A stretch of DNA of 58,064 nucleotides from Microcaldota archaeon (GTDB taxonomy: Archaea; Micrarchaeota; Micrarchaeia; Anstonellales; J096): the NCBI GenBank assembly GCA_015522475.1, contig WAMF01000003.1, forward strand, positions 97,043 to 155,106, written 5' to 3'. A model generated the notes under the pieces. The model ran no database searches. It saw only the letters and a list, made by a program, of their open reading frames with translations, and was not told where the DNA came from. Made by a program: the position numbers and the translations under genes. Of this stretch, positions 25,288 to 34,180 are shown one piece after another; the first letter of the stretch is position 1; the number at the start of each line of letters is the position of its first letter.

Positions 25288-25806
25288 ATGCTTTACTACA
25301 TTCATGGATACAAATCCTCATGTAAAAGTGGGAAGGCTGTGTTAGCGAAAGAGTTGCTTAAAGCAGAATGCATTGAATACAGCGAGGCAGATATTGTAGA
25401 TGGGGATGCACTGTTTGAGAAGCTAGAAAACATAGAAGAGAACGACGTAGTCATAGGAAGCTCGATGGGCGGATATTTAGCTTTATATTCTAAAGCGCGG
25501 ACAAAGATTCTCTTAAACCCCCTTATGGAGCCCAAGTTATTGCTGCAACTTGGCCCATATAACAAGTTCATCAAGAGGGCTTTGCCCGTAGACCAATTAC
25601 TTAACAAAAAGCCCTCTCCTACATTATACACTTTCTTAGCTAAAAACGACGAAGTGCTAGCACACAATTTCAAGATGTTTAAAGAGATTAGTAAAGAACT
25701 TTACATTTTAGACGACAATCACAATTTTACGCACAGAAGAAAGCTCCTCTTCACAATATTGAAAGAGATTACTGACGAGGTGAGAGTAAACAGATCGAGA
25801 AACTAA
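25288..25806 (+). CDS. YqiA/UPF0227-type alpha/beta hydrolase
   Basis: A 172-residue small esterase-like protein: LYYIHGYKSS at the start, nucleophile Ser59 in IGSSMGGYLAL, Asp121 in AKNDEVL, and His145 in DDNHNF complete a catalytic triad in the order of the YqiA family (COG3150). The family has esterase activity on short acyl esters; the biological substrate is unknown. AAAGGAG precedes the ATG. Its 3' end touches the convergent gene at 25803. Confidence 0.85.
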   Translation: MLYYIHGYKSSCKSGKAVLAKELLKAECIEYSEADIVDGDALFEKLENIEENDVVIGSSMGGYLALYSKARTKILLNPLMEPKLLLQLGPYNKFIKRALPVDQLLNKKPSPTLYTFLAKNDEVLAHNFKMFKEISKELYILDDNHNFTHRRKLLFTILKEITDEVRVNRSRN

Positions 25807-26510
25807 AAATTGGGCTGCACCGCTATAAAACAGAATGGTCTTATAGCCGAAGGAAGCGCTCGCCCTATATAGAATACACGAAGGTTCAGGAAGGAGGACA
25901 TATTTCTGGTCGAGGATAGAAGTGTCTTAAATATTGTCTCGTTGTCTACAACGACATCTATATTTTTTGCAGCAAAGCTTGCCTTTTCATTCCTACTCTT
26001 ACCCTTTTCTGCATGACTTTTCCCATAGCTTTCTGCACGACGGGTGGATCCGGCTTGAGAGTTTATCAACTCATCAGTTATTGCAATTAACTCTTCTAAA
26101 TTTTTAGGCTTAGCCAGCTTGAAAGCCAAAAAATTGGGGTTAAGCGCCAAAGCTTCCTCATAGCCCTCTGTCAATACAACACGCACATTCAGCAATTGGA
26201 GCTTTTCAGCTACTTTAAGGCGCTGATCGATGGAGGGTAACTCAACTTGGACATATATATGATACGTTAAGCTCTCGTAGAGAGACAGGTTGGAAGTGTT
26301 GCCCTTTGCCAAATCCTCGTCAATAATATGGAGTAAATCATATTCTTTCTTGAGATGGGGAATAAGTGAAAAGCTGCCAACAAGGCGCATGATTCCCTTA
26401 TCTTTTGTATAGAACTGCTTAGATTTGACATGGAGTAGTAAGCCTTTAAGAGGAGTAGAAGGCGAGGCCCTCTCCCTCTTAGCTTCCTTAACTTTCCTAG
26501 CTCTCTCCAT
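25803..26510 (-). CDS. hypothetical protein downstream of apgM
   Basis: I do not recognise this 235-residue basic protein. Strand-helix alternation (GLLLHVKSK, YHIYVQVELP, VRVVLTEGYEEAL, FLAFKL, NIDVVVDNE) suggests an alpha/beta or barrel fold, with a charged, probably disordered insert at about 165-190. I considered the RNase P subunit Rpp30 because of the barrel-like pattern, but its diagnostic segments are not visible. The open frame starts with a TTG at 26570 inside apgM; I chose the ATG at 26510, just past the apgM stop. It is probably cotranscribed with apgM. Confidence 0.65.
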   Translation of the reverse strand: MERARKVKEAKRERASPSTPLKGLLLHVKSKQFYTKDKGIMRLVGSFSLIPHLKKEYDLLHIIDEDLAKGNTSNLSLYESLTYHIYVQVELPSIDQRLKVAEKLQLLNVRVVLTEGYEEALALNPNFLAFKLAKPKNLEELIAITDELINSQAGSTRRAESYGKSHAEKGKSRNEKASFAAKNIDVVVDNETIFKTLLSSTRNMSSFLNLRVFYIGRALPSAIRPFCFIAVQPNF

Positions 26511-26536
26511 CACTTTCACGCTTTTATTCCACGCTT

Positions 26537-27721
26537 TTATTCGCCTATCTTGTGGGCTAAACCCATCCAATTTATGATTTGAGGCATAACTTCTTTGCCA
26601 TAGAAGTGACCCAAACCTCCATTGTGAGAATAAAGCTCTGCAAACTTCTTTTGATTGTCTCTACCCACTTGAGAGCCATAAGCTAAGAAAGGCACACCAT
26701 GGCCCGTATGTCTGCCTAAGCTGCACGGCGTCGCATGGTCTCCTGTAATTACAATGGGATCAAAATAGGGCTTGACTGCTTTGACAATTTCTCTATCGAC
26801 GCGCTCCACTATAGACCTCTTGCCTTTGCAGTTGCCGTCATGAGAAAAGCTGTCAGTAGCTTTTACGTGCAGGAAAACAAACTTTTTGCCCGCTTTTGCA
26901 GCCTTTATTGCCGCCCGCGCTTTTGCAGAGTAGTCGCTGTGAGCGTCGCCCGTAGCGCCCTTGATGTCTGGCGTTTCCATGCCAAGGTAGCGTGCCACAC
27001 CTTTGTATAGAGCACCTCCTGCAACAGCTTCTGCTGAAAGACGGTGCTTTTCTTCAAAGGACTGTATAGGCTTGTACATGCCAGCGCCACGAATGAGGAT
27101 TGTGTTCGCCCTCTTGCCTCTCAGGCGCTTGTTTACCTCCTTTATGTATGCATTGAGAAGCTTAACCATACGCTTATTGCCCTTGAATGGTTTGGGCGGC
27201 ACACCTACGTCGTGAGGATCGCTATCGGAGATATCGGGCGAAAGCCCTTTACCTCGCATAACCAGAGCACCCCTATGCTCTACAGTAGAATGGAATATAA
27301 ATTCCACACCGTCGATAGTTATGCCTTGCAAGAGCTTAGCTAACTTTCTTGCCTCTGACGTTGGGATTCTTCCTGCTCTCCTGTCGACGATCTTGCCGGC
27401 TTTAAGTGTGGCAAAATTCGTCCTAAAGGCCACATCGCCTTTTTTAAGTTTAATGCCTACACCAAGCGCTTCAAGAGGGCCTCTATCAGGGTATTCTGTT
27501 TTTATGTTGTAGCCAAAAAGCGTGAGATGGGCTGTATCGCTGCCGGGAACAAGCCCTCTACCCAAGACATGCATGACACCTTGTATGCCATCTCTAGCTA
27601 ACGCATCTATATGCGGCTTTTTAGCCTTGTATAAAGCTGAGCTCGTCGATGGAAGCTCTCCTAAACCATCCATGATTAAAAGCAAAGCGGCTTTGCCCGT
27701 CCATTCCACCATCTTTTTCAT
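26537..27721 (-). CDS. apgM: 2,3-bisphosphoglycerate-independent phosphoglycerate mutase, archaeal type
   Basis: Glycolytic/gluconeogenic enzyme interconverting 3- and 2-phosphoglycerate, of the alkaline phosphatase superfamily. The 394-residue product has the metal-binding MDGLGE at the start, the nucleophile region GSDTAHLTLFGY, RTNFAT, DPHDVG, and the C-terminal metal motif GDHATPCSLGRHTGHGVP. All are as in archaeal ApgM and the length is normal. A downstream hypothetical gene follows within 27 nt. Confidence 0.96.
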   Translation of the reverse strand: MKKMVEWTGKAALLLIMDGLGELPSTSSALYKAKKPHIDALARDGIQGVMHVLGRGLVPGSDTAHLTLFGYNIKTEYPDRGPLEALGVGIKLKKGDVAFRTNFATLKAGKIVDRRAGRIPTSEARKLAKLLQGITIDGVEFIFHSTVEHRGALVMRGKGLSPDISDSDPHDVGVPPKPFKGNKRMVKLLNAYIKEVNKRLRGKRANTILIRGAGMYKPIQSFEEKHRLSAEAVAGGALYKGVARYLGMETPDIKGATGDAHSDYSAKARAAIKAAKAGKKFVFLHVKATDSFSHDGNCKGKRSIVERVDREIVKAVKPYFDPIVITGDHATPCSLGRHTGHGVPFLAYGSQVGRDNQKKFAELYSHNGGLGHFYGKEVMPQIINWMGLAHKIGE

Positions 27722-27845
27722 GTTCTCACCCTTTAGTTCACCTTCGAGTTTTCTATCAACCTACACACCACACCTCTATACCAGCTCTCTGGCCTTTCCT
27801 ACTCTCTCACTTATACTCTTGTATACCATCGTCTATTCCACTTAT

Positions 27846-28361
27846 TTACTTTATGGCCATCCTATTGTCATAAAGCTCAGATGCTTCCGACGAAAGTAAT
27901 ATGAATGAAATTTGAGCAATGCGCTCGCCGGCCTTGAGCGTTAAAGGCACATTGTGTACATTCTTTATCTCAAGAAGAACGCGGCCGTCGGTACCGGGTT
28001 GCACAAGCGTCACGCCGGGGTGCGTAGATAGGCCCAGCCTAGCGTAGCCACTTCTCCCCTCGACACGCGCTGCCAAGTAAGAGGGCAATTTTATCCTCTC
28101 CTTAGTTACGCCAAGAATAAAGGCGTTGGGCTCAAGCACAAGCCTTTTGCTCTTTTTCTTTATATAATAGGATTGCCATGGCCTTTTAGACAGCTTTGTA
28201 GAAGAAAGCTCTATAGATTTCACGCTGCTCTTCAATACCCACCATTCGTCACTGACGGCTAAGTCATAGCTTGCCGGCCCCAGAAAGCGCCTGTTGAAAG
28301 GGGAGATGCCCAACTTCTTGGCTTTAACCAAAGATAGGATTTCATTGTCAGATAAAAGCAT
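27846..28361 (-). CDS. dcd: dCTP deaminase (Dcd)
   Basis: Pyrimidine nucleotide enzyme of the dUTPase-like trimer fold. The 171-residue product shows GPASYDLAVSD, the substrate loop VEGRSGYARLGLSTHPG, PGTDGRVLLEIKN with the catalytic Glu expected in deaminases, and PLTLKAGERIAQISF. The Glu favours deaminase, or bifunctional deaminase-dUTPase, over plain dUTPase. I use the ATG at 28361 because the family starts M-x-LSD; the ATG at 28370 would add three residues. Confidence 0.88.
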   Translation of the reverse strand: MLLSDNEILSLVKAKKLGISPFNRRFLGPASYDLAVSDEWWVLKSSVKSIELSSTKLSKRPWQSYYIKKKSKRLVLEPNAFILGVTKERIKLPSYLAARVEGRSGYARLGLSTHPGVTLVQPGTDGRVLLEIKNVHNVPLTLKAGERIAQISFILLSSEASELYDNRMAIK

Positions 28362-28499
28362 GAATGCCATTGAAAGCGCGCATATAAAAAACTATCCCTA
28401 ATTTCCTGCTGCTCAAGCTAGACGCACCTTGTCTTTCCTTTGACGCTACGATGTTACATTCCATCTCTTTCAGCGTTAGTAGCAGCTTCACTTGCTGTT

Positions 28500-30764
28500 T
28501 TAGTGCCTCGTCCGTGTTCTTCTATGTGACCTTCTCCTTCTGTGGCGCTTGGAGGGTTGCCTGCGTGAATTGCGTGAATTGTGAGAAGGGCGAGAACGCT
28601 CCCTATGGTAGTAATAGGCGCGTCTGAACGCACGAAGCTCTCTGTTGATGAAAACGGCGCGTCTATCCGGCACATTCACAAAGCCCTTCTCGAGGCTCAA
28701 ACTGCCCTCATCTACACGTTCCCTTGCAATGTCGCCGTAAACAGAGATGAGATACTTAGCCCAAGCCATGATGTTGTTGAGAGGATTTATCTGCACAAAG
28801 CCTCTGCCGTCGTCAGTGAACACACGAACCTCGTAGTGAGTATGGGGAGCTTTTGCATCGCCTGTATCTCCCATATAACCTATAAAATCCCCTCTGTTCA
28901 CGAGGTGGCCAATTCTAAGTCTCGGCATTTTTGCTAGATGTGCATAGAAGTCGATGCCAGGATGAGGGGCGTTGGTGAGTATACCAATGTAATAGCCATA
29001 TGTGGCACTGAATGCCTTGCAGCAAACCCTGCCGCTCCTTAAGGCATGAAGCTTTGCACCATAGTGGTCTGCCAGGTCGATGCCAGGATGCCCTTTAATG
29101 ACTCCTCCATAGCTCCTAGGCTCAGAGAAGAGAGAAACGAGGCGAACCTTTCCGTCAGTTAAGCCATCTAACAGCTTAAGGGCAAAGAGGTTTAAGCCAT
29201 AGTTTGTAGCACGAGGTCCATTGTAGGCGGGAATCGAAACCTTATCTCCTACGTTCAAGAAGTACTTTCTGTAAAGGTTTGCGTTCGCCCTTCTAAATTG
29301 TGCTCTGTACTTCAAAAATTCCGCTTTAACTTCTGCATCGTCTAGATTGAGATAGCCAGAATAACGCTGGAATGCCCATTGAAGAAGTGAAGCGAGCGTG
29401 TTGCCTCTTTCAGCAGTTATGACAAAAGGTTCTCTAGCTATAAAGTGATCAAGATAAGGATCCTTTTTAGAGAAGAGATAGCGCACAACCTTAATAGCCT
29501 CCTTATCCTCTTCTGAAAAGAGTTCTCTGGGTTTAGTAGCTTCCGGCTTGTTCAGGCCAAGAGCAGGGAAAAGCATGGCTAGCCCTCCAACAATCAAACC
29601 CTCTATAAAACCCTCTATGAACTGCCTTCGTGTAATACCGCGGCCCACAGTGCGCTCTTCTTCAGCTTCGCGCCCATACTTTCCAACGGCACTAGCCATC
29701 CCTTCTTTTAAAACAACAGTCTTCTTTCTAGGTTGGGCGTGCATGATTTTCTTTAGTGCAATCTCAAAGTTGTATAAGGCCTCACTTATATCGTAGCGTT
29801 CTCCTCTTTCCTTAAGCCCATATAAAGCAGAGTGTTCAGTTTTAGCAAAATTCTCAGAGTGTCTAACAAAAATAGGGTTTGGAGCATCGGCACCATAAAG
29901 CGAGAAAACTCTGGAAACAGCAGACACAAGTCGTGACTTACCCTCTTTTGATGCCATGCTTCGAGATAGATTATTTACTATTACATGAAGTAGATTCCTT
30001 TCCGCGTCTATAAGAGCCTTATGCTCACTCAAGAAGCTGTCGAGAAGTTGCAGGCTATCTTGGAATTGTGATTGATTAGCAGCTCCTAGAATGAAGAAAA
30101 TGGCATCCGACTGAGAGAGAATTTGAAGCACATCCTCATTCTGCAACACGTCTTCAGACGCGCCGGGCAAATCGAATATGAGCGAAGCTGCTGCCTTTAC
30201 ATTGTTCTCTGCATCAAGCCCCAACTTACTCCTCATAGCATGCGCCGCAAGAATGAGGGGTGTATTCCAATAGGCGTTTACGGCGCCTACATCCTTAGGA
30301 TGTACAACCTCTTCGAAAAGCGCAGGCCTAAAGGAAACCTCGCCCAGGAATTGCTCAATAACCTCCCTACGAGCGTGTAGCTTCAGCACCTCACTCATGC
30401 GAGAAGCACGAAGATAAATCGGATTACGAAGAAACTGCTCGATACTTTCTTCTTTTAGAGTCTTCTTCGGAGAGTTATTTGAACTTAAAAGCCTGCCAGC
30501 CAAATAGTCTAGATAATTCTTTGTAACACCCCCTTGTGCAGGGTCCCTATCAAATATAAACACCATCTGCTCCATATTGTGGAGAAGCTCAGCTATTCTA
30601 AATGACAAAAGGCTCTTGCCCACTCCACCCTTGCCAATAAAAGAGAACACAAAAGGGTAAAGCTCTCTTTCCTCTATAAACACCTTCCATTTCCTTATGG
30701 TCTCTTCTGCATTCTGCCTTTGCAAAGTAGAAGCCTTTGGGGTGCGTTTATGTGTCCAAAACAT
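28500..30764 (-). CDS. ParA/MinD-like ATPase - membrane segment - LysM-like - M23 peptidase fusion
   Basis: A 754-residue multidomain protein. Residues 40-340 are a ParA/MinD-type ATPase with the deviant Walker A GKGGVGKS (44-51), FDRDPAQGG and a Walker B-like LIFDLPGA. Residues 378-404 are TRRQFIEGFIEG plus a hydrophobic helix, which looks like a twin-arginine signal-anchor but is internal. About 446-512 resembles LysM (FVITAERGNTLASLL to LNVGDKVSIP). Residues 545-665 form an M23 (LytM) peptidase with ligands H559 and D563 (HPGID), H609 and HTH at 641-643. The tail is Arg/Ser/His-rich and probably disordered. This puts a cytosolic ATPase and an external zinc peptidase on one chain, though archaea lack murein. 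It is divergent from uppS. All domains look intact. Confidence 0.85.
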   Translation of the reverse strand: MFWTHKRTPKASTLQRQNAEETIRKWKVFIEERELYPFVFSFIGKGGVGKSLLSFRIAELLHNMEQMVFIFDRDPAQGGVTKNYLDYLAGRLLSSNNSPKKTLKEESIEQFLRNPIYLRASRMSEVLKLHARREVIEQFLGEVSFRPALFEEVVHPKDVGAVNAYWNTPLILAAHAMRSKLGLDAENNVKAAASLIFDLPGASEDVLQNEDVLQILSQSDAIFFILGAANQSQFQDSLQLLDSFLSEHKALIDAERNLLHVIVNNLSRSMASKEGKSRLVSAVSRVFSLYGADAPNPIFVRHSENFAKTEHSALYGLKERGERYDISEALYNFEIALKKIMHAQPRKKTVVLKEGMASAVGKYGREAEEERTVGRGITRRQFIEGFIEGLIVGGLAMLFPALGLNKPEATKPRELFSEEDKEAIKVVRYLFSKKDPYLDHFIAREPFVITAERGNTLASLLQWAFQRYSGYLNLDDAEVKAEFLKYRAQFRRANANLYRKYFLNVGDKVSIPAYNGPRATNYGLNLFALKLLDGLTDGKVRLVSLFSEPRSYGGVIKGHPGIDLADHYGAKLHALRSGRVCCKAFSATYGYYIGILTNAPHPGIDFYAHLAKMPRLRIGHLVNRGDFIGYMGDTGDAKAPHTHYEVRVFTDDGRGFVQINPLNNIMAWAKYLISVYGDIARERVDEGSLSLEKGFVNVPDRRAVFINRELRAFRRAYYYHRERSRPSHNSRNSRRQPSKRHRRRRSHRRTRTRH

Positions 30765-30925
30765 GGTTATCCACTTTTATATACTCTTGGACACATTTTT
30801 TAAACCCTTATGCTACAATCAGTCGCTCAAAACGTTCACTTCATCCGTCGGCGTCTCAAAAATCCTACAAAAACCTTACAAAATTGAGCCTCTTTTAAAA
30901 GGTTTTCCCCTCCATTAATAAATAC

Positions 30926-31657
30926 GTGACCGAGACGGCCCATAAAGAAAACAGAGAGAATAGAAAAGCTGCCCCTCTTAAACACATTGCCTTTATTCCA
31001 GACGGCAACAGGAGATGGGCTAAGCTTAAAGGCAAAACGTTGTGGGAAGCATACGGCGTGGGCATGCGCAAAATAAAGGACGTTTTAGAGTGGTGTAAAG
31101 AACTCGGCATAAAAGAAGCAACGTTTTGGGGTTTCAGCATGGAGAATTTCAAAAGAGGCGAGGAAGAAAAGAAAACTATTTGGGAACTTTTTGAAAAGGT
31201 CCTAATGCGCATAATGAATGAATACAGAAAAGCAGAAGGGGAAGAAAAAGGCAAGGTGAAGGTTCGCTTCCTCGGTAGATTGCATTTCCTGCCAGAGAAG
31301 ATTAAGGCTAAGATGGAGGAGCTCATGGAAGCCACGAGAGAAAATGGGCCATATATAGTAAACATCCTTGTGGCCTATGGAGGAAGGGCTGAAATCACCG
31401 ACGCCATAAACCGGTTGCTTAAAGAGGGTATAAAGACTGCTGATGAAGGGGTTGTCAGTGAAGCGCTCTATTTAAAAGATGATGTTGACTTAATTATAAG
31501 AACAGGAAGGGAAACACGTACGTCTGGCTACCTGCCATGGCAGAGCCCCTATGCAGAATGGTATTTCTCAAAGAAACTTTGGCCCGACTTCGACAAGGCG
31601 GAGTTTCACGCTGCCATTGAGGACTTTAAATCCCGTGAAAGGAGGTTTGGAACATGA
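30926..31657 (+). CDS. uppS: cis-polyprenyl diphosphate synthase (UppS family)
   Basis: Extends isoprenoid diphosphates in Z configuration to make the lipid carrier (dolichol-type in archaea) for glycans. The 243-residue product shows HIAFIPDGNRRWAK with the catalytic Asp, GFSMENFKR, DLIIRTGRETRTSGYLPWQS and the E-rich C-terminus. It starts with GTG at 30926. It overlaps tfe by 4 nt (ATGA) and is divergent from the M23 fusion gene, hinting at a shared envelope-related context (inference). Confidence 0.95.
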   Translation: MTETAHKENRENRKAAPLKHIAFIPDGNRRWAKLKGKTLWEAYGVGMRKIKDVLEWCKELGIKEATFWGFSMENFKRGEEEKKTIWELFEKVLMRIMNEYRKAEGEEKGKVKVRFLGRLHFLPEKIKAKMEELMEATRENGPYIVNILVAYGGRAEITDAINRLLKEGIKTADEGVVSEALYLKDDVDLIIRTGRETRTSGYLPWQSPYAEWYFSKKLWPDFDKAEFHAAIEDFKSRERRFGT

Positions 31658-32202
31658 GTATAAAGACGAGCGCTAAAAAAGGCGCTATGAAGACAACTAG
31701 CCCAAAAGTTAGTGTTAAGAGAGAGGTAGAAAAGCTCCTTAAAGACGAAAAAATAAAGAACGAGCTGCTAAAACTTGGAGGAGAGCGCACGTTGGAAGTG
31801 ATGAAACTGCTCACAAAATACAGTGAGGATGAGGAGATAGCAGATAAGCTCAACGTTAAAGTGAGTGACGTAAGGGCTGTGCTCAACAAGCTCAACGAAG
31901 CGGGTATAGCGACGTACGAAAGAACTAAAGATCCCGAGACCGGCTGGTACTACTACCACTGGAGCATACATCCAAATAAAGTGAGAGAGTGGTATGATGG
32001 GAAGATAAACGCTCAACTAAACTATTTATACAGCCTACTTTCCGAGGGCGAACATTATTATTGTCCGAAGTGCGGCATAGAGCAAGCATACAACTTCAGC
32101 GAAGCCATGGACAATGAATTCAAATGTCCCTATCACGGCGAGGAGCTAAAACCCATAGACGAGGCTGTCATAAACCGTTACAAAAAGAAGCTTTTGAAAT
32201 GA
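31654..32202 (+). CDS. tfe: transcription factor E (TFE alpha)
   Basis: Archaeal homologue of TFIIE-alpha; it stabilises open promoter complexes with RNA polymerase. The 182-residue protein has an N-terminal winged helix (LGGERTLEVMKLLTKYSEDEEIADKLNVKVSDVRAVLNKLNEAGI in separate segments) and a C-terminal zinc ribbon starting CPKCGIEQ. The second half of the ribbon reads FKCPYHGEEL, so the fourth ligand is His rather than Cys. The ATG overlaps the uppS stop. Confidence 0.95.
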   Translation: MSIKTSAKKGAMKTTSPKVSVKREVEKLLKDEKIKNELLKLGGERTLEVMKLLTKYSEDEEIADKLNVKVSDVRAVLNKLNEAGIATYERTKDPETGWYYYHWSIHPNKVREWYDGKINAQLNYLYSLLSEGEHYYCPKCGIEQAYNFSEAMDNEFKCPYHGEELKPIDEAVINRYKKKLLK

Positions 32203-32463
32203 TGCTTTAAGGCGTTTTTGAAATGACGAAATGGCGACAGGAAGGGCCAAAAATAGGTAAAAATAGGTAGGACAAATAGGTTCCGCATGGGTGTTATATT
32301 GGCGTTGCATTTGTAGATTTAAAAGCTTAGGAGAAACACAGGTGCCCACCTTTGCTATCTTAGGTGCATATTCGGCTTATTCTGCCTCTACATTATCCTT
32401 ACATTTATTCTCTCATTGTACTTCTACCTTAGTTATACTGTTTACTTATGTTATCATGCTACT

Positions 32464-33210
32464 TTATACGTCTTTACCCCGCCGCTTTTTCTCCCAAGTT
32501 TCTAGGTCTTTTATAGTTAGGAAGTCCAAAACTTCTTTGCCTTCGTCTTCTATGGCAAAGACTCTTGCCTTTTCGAAATCCATAAAATTTAGGACAGGAT
32601 TTAAATGATGTTTTTTCAGCTCTCTCACGTCTGTACCTCTAGCAAGAGGATTGAACGCAGGCAGAATAAGCACCGCTTCTTTTTCAAACCAAAGATAGAC
32701 AGGCAGCTTAATCTTAGCACCTACGTCGTCGCGGAGGAGAAGCGCTGGGTGCTCATTGCCGACGATTAGAAGCTTAGTCTCTTTCCACGTTGTCAGATGG
32801 CCATGGTGGCATACGACATTTTCATCTTCGTAAACCTCGCCCACACTTATATCAAGCTTACTCAGTATGTTCTGTATGTAGAAGTCGTGATTGCCTTTGA
32901 GCACTATGGGCTTGACAAGCTCACTCACACGAGAAAAAAAGGTTACAATGTCGCTCCATTCTTGGCTTGTTTGTTTGCCGAAGCTGTGCTTTATATCGCC
33001 GGCGAAAACAACTGTGTCCACATCGTATACAGAAACAAGCTCTTCCACAGCCTCCAACATTCTGGCAGTTTGCAGCCTAGATGTGACAAGGGATGCCTCT
33101 TCCAAGCCTATATGCAAGTCAGCTATAAAGGCAAGGTTGCCTAAAACGGCCGCCCTAAACGGCGTCAGAATAAGGCCCTCACCTATACGCACATCTTTAA
33201 CGTTTGCCAC
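32464..33210 (-). CDS. metallophosphoesterase (COG1407-like)
   Basis: A 248-residue calcineurin-like phosphoesterase. The dinuclear metal motifs are in order: FIADLHIG (DxH), FAGDIKHS (GD), LKGNHDFY (GNHD), CHHGH and GNEHPAL. This set matches the archaeal COG1407 group, which in some lineages accompanies DNA ligases or helicases; no such partner is seen here. The 261-nt gap to tfe on its 3' side has no gene. It is divergent from the DUF72 gene with only 49 nt between starts. Confidence 0.88.
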   Translation of the reverse strand: MANVKDVRIGEGLILTPFRAAVLGNLAFIADLHIGLEEASLVTSRLQTARMLEAVEELVSVYDVDTVVFAGDIKHSFGKQTSQEWSDIVTFFSRVSELVKPIVLKGNHDFYIQNILSKLDISVGEVYEDENVVCHHGHLTTWKETKLLIVGNEHPALLLRDDVGAKIKLPVYLWFEKEAVLILPAFNPLARGTDVRELKKHHLNPVLNFMDFEKARVFAIEDEGKEVLDFLTIKDLETWEKKRRGKDV

Positions 33211-33259
33211 ACTAAAAGAGGGGAGAAAACGTTTTTAATAAACGCCTCCATAAGTCTCT

Positions 33260-33934
33260 GTGAAAATCGGCACATGTGGCTGGAGTCGCTTTCCAGAGCA
33301 TGGCGACAAATTGGAGCTCTATGCAAAGCACTTCGACGTGGTTGAAGTAAACAGCACATTCTATAGGCTGCCGCGCATCTCTACAGCAGAGAGGTGGCTG
33401 AAGAAGGCAAGAGCCATAAAAAAGCACTTTGAGTTCACGGTAAAGGCACCCAAAACAATCACGCACGTCTACAAGTTTGGTAAAGCTAGTTTAGAAGCTT
33501 GGGACGCTTTTATACCTATAGTCAAAGCCTTAAAAGCACGCTTTGTACTATTCCAAACACCCCACAAGAGCTTTCTGCCTACAGAGGAGCACATAAAAGC
33601 TGCTAAAGACTTCTTTAAAAGCATCGAGAGGCACAGGCTAACCATCGGTTGGGAGGTGCGCTGGAAAGAAGAGTGGACGGCTAAGATAGTGAAGCCCTTA
33701 TTTGATGAGCTGAATCTCATTCACGTCGTAGATCCTTTTAGACAAAAGCCCTTTAGAAAGCAACCTTTCAACTACTACAGACTTCATGGCTTTGGAAAGC
33801 GCATGATGTACGAGTACAAATTCAGCAAGACTGAGCTAAAAAAGCTGGCAAGCATTGTCAAAGAAAGAGATTATGTCATGTTCAACAACGTCTATATGTA
33901 TGAGGATGCTATGGCTTTCAAAGCCCTATTGTGA
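33260..33934 (+). CDS. DUF72 (YecE-like) family protein
   Basis: A 224-residue TIM-barrel-like protein of the DUF72 family: IGTCGWSRFP at the N-terminus, FDVVEVNSTFYRLP, FEFTVKAPKTITH, the GWEVR strand, and YYRLHGF. The family is universal in archaea and bacteria and its reaction is unknown. It starts with GTG at 33260, close to the divergent phosphoesterase. Confidence 0.9.
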   Translation: MKIGTCGWSRFPEHGDKLELYAKHFDVVEVNSTFYRLPRISTAERWLKKARAIKKHFEFTVKAPKTITHVYKFGKASLEAWDAFIPIVKALKARFVLFQTPHKSFLPTEEHIKAAKDFFKSIERHRLTIGWEVRWKEEWTAKIVKPLFDELNLIHVVDPFRQKPFRKQPFNYYRLHGFGKRMMYEYKFSKTELKKLASIVKERDYVMFNNVYMYEDAMAFKALL

Positions 33935-34145
33935 TAGAGAAAATTTAACTCATTTATGTATGGAGTTGTATAATGAGGACTACTTAGTCATATAAAGCAC
34001 ACACTCACAAGTATCACTAGCTCCCTTTTTCATAGAACTTAGTCTGTAGCATTCTAATAATACACTCACCATATTTCCTCGAAGGCGTTGTATTATAAAG
34101 GACTTCTGCTTATGTTATTAAGAGAAAGGTTCGCTTTGTGTTATG

Positions 34146-34155
34146 CTTATAAATA
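34146..34155 (+). promoter_or_regulatory. TATA box of the PP-loop/DUF523 island
   Basis: GCTTATAAATA ends 26 nt before the ATG at 34181, so a transcript from this box would start at or next to the start codon (leaderless). There is no ribosome binding site upstream of that ATG, in agreement. Confidence 0.5.
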
Positions 34156-34180
34156 TTGCGCCTCACCCTACATTGAGATT

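Noticed and set aside
25803-26510. RNase P protein Rpp30
   Set aside because: A barrel-like pattern is present, but diagnostic Rpp30 segments could not be found, so no name was assigned.
32291-32608. 105-residue open frame on the plus strand between tfe and the phosphoesterase
   Set aside because: It runs antisense into the phosphoesterase gene, has hydrophobic, unstructured composition and no ribosome binding site. The 261-nt gap itself shows only short AT-rich direct repeats (AAATAGGT) near 32250-32282.
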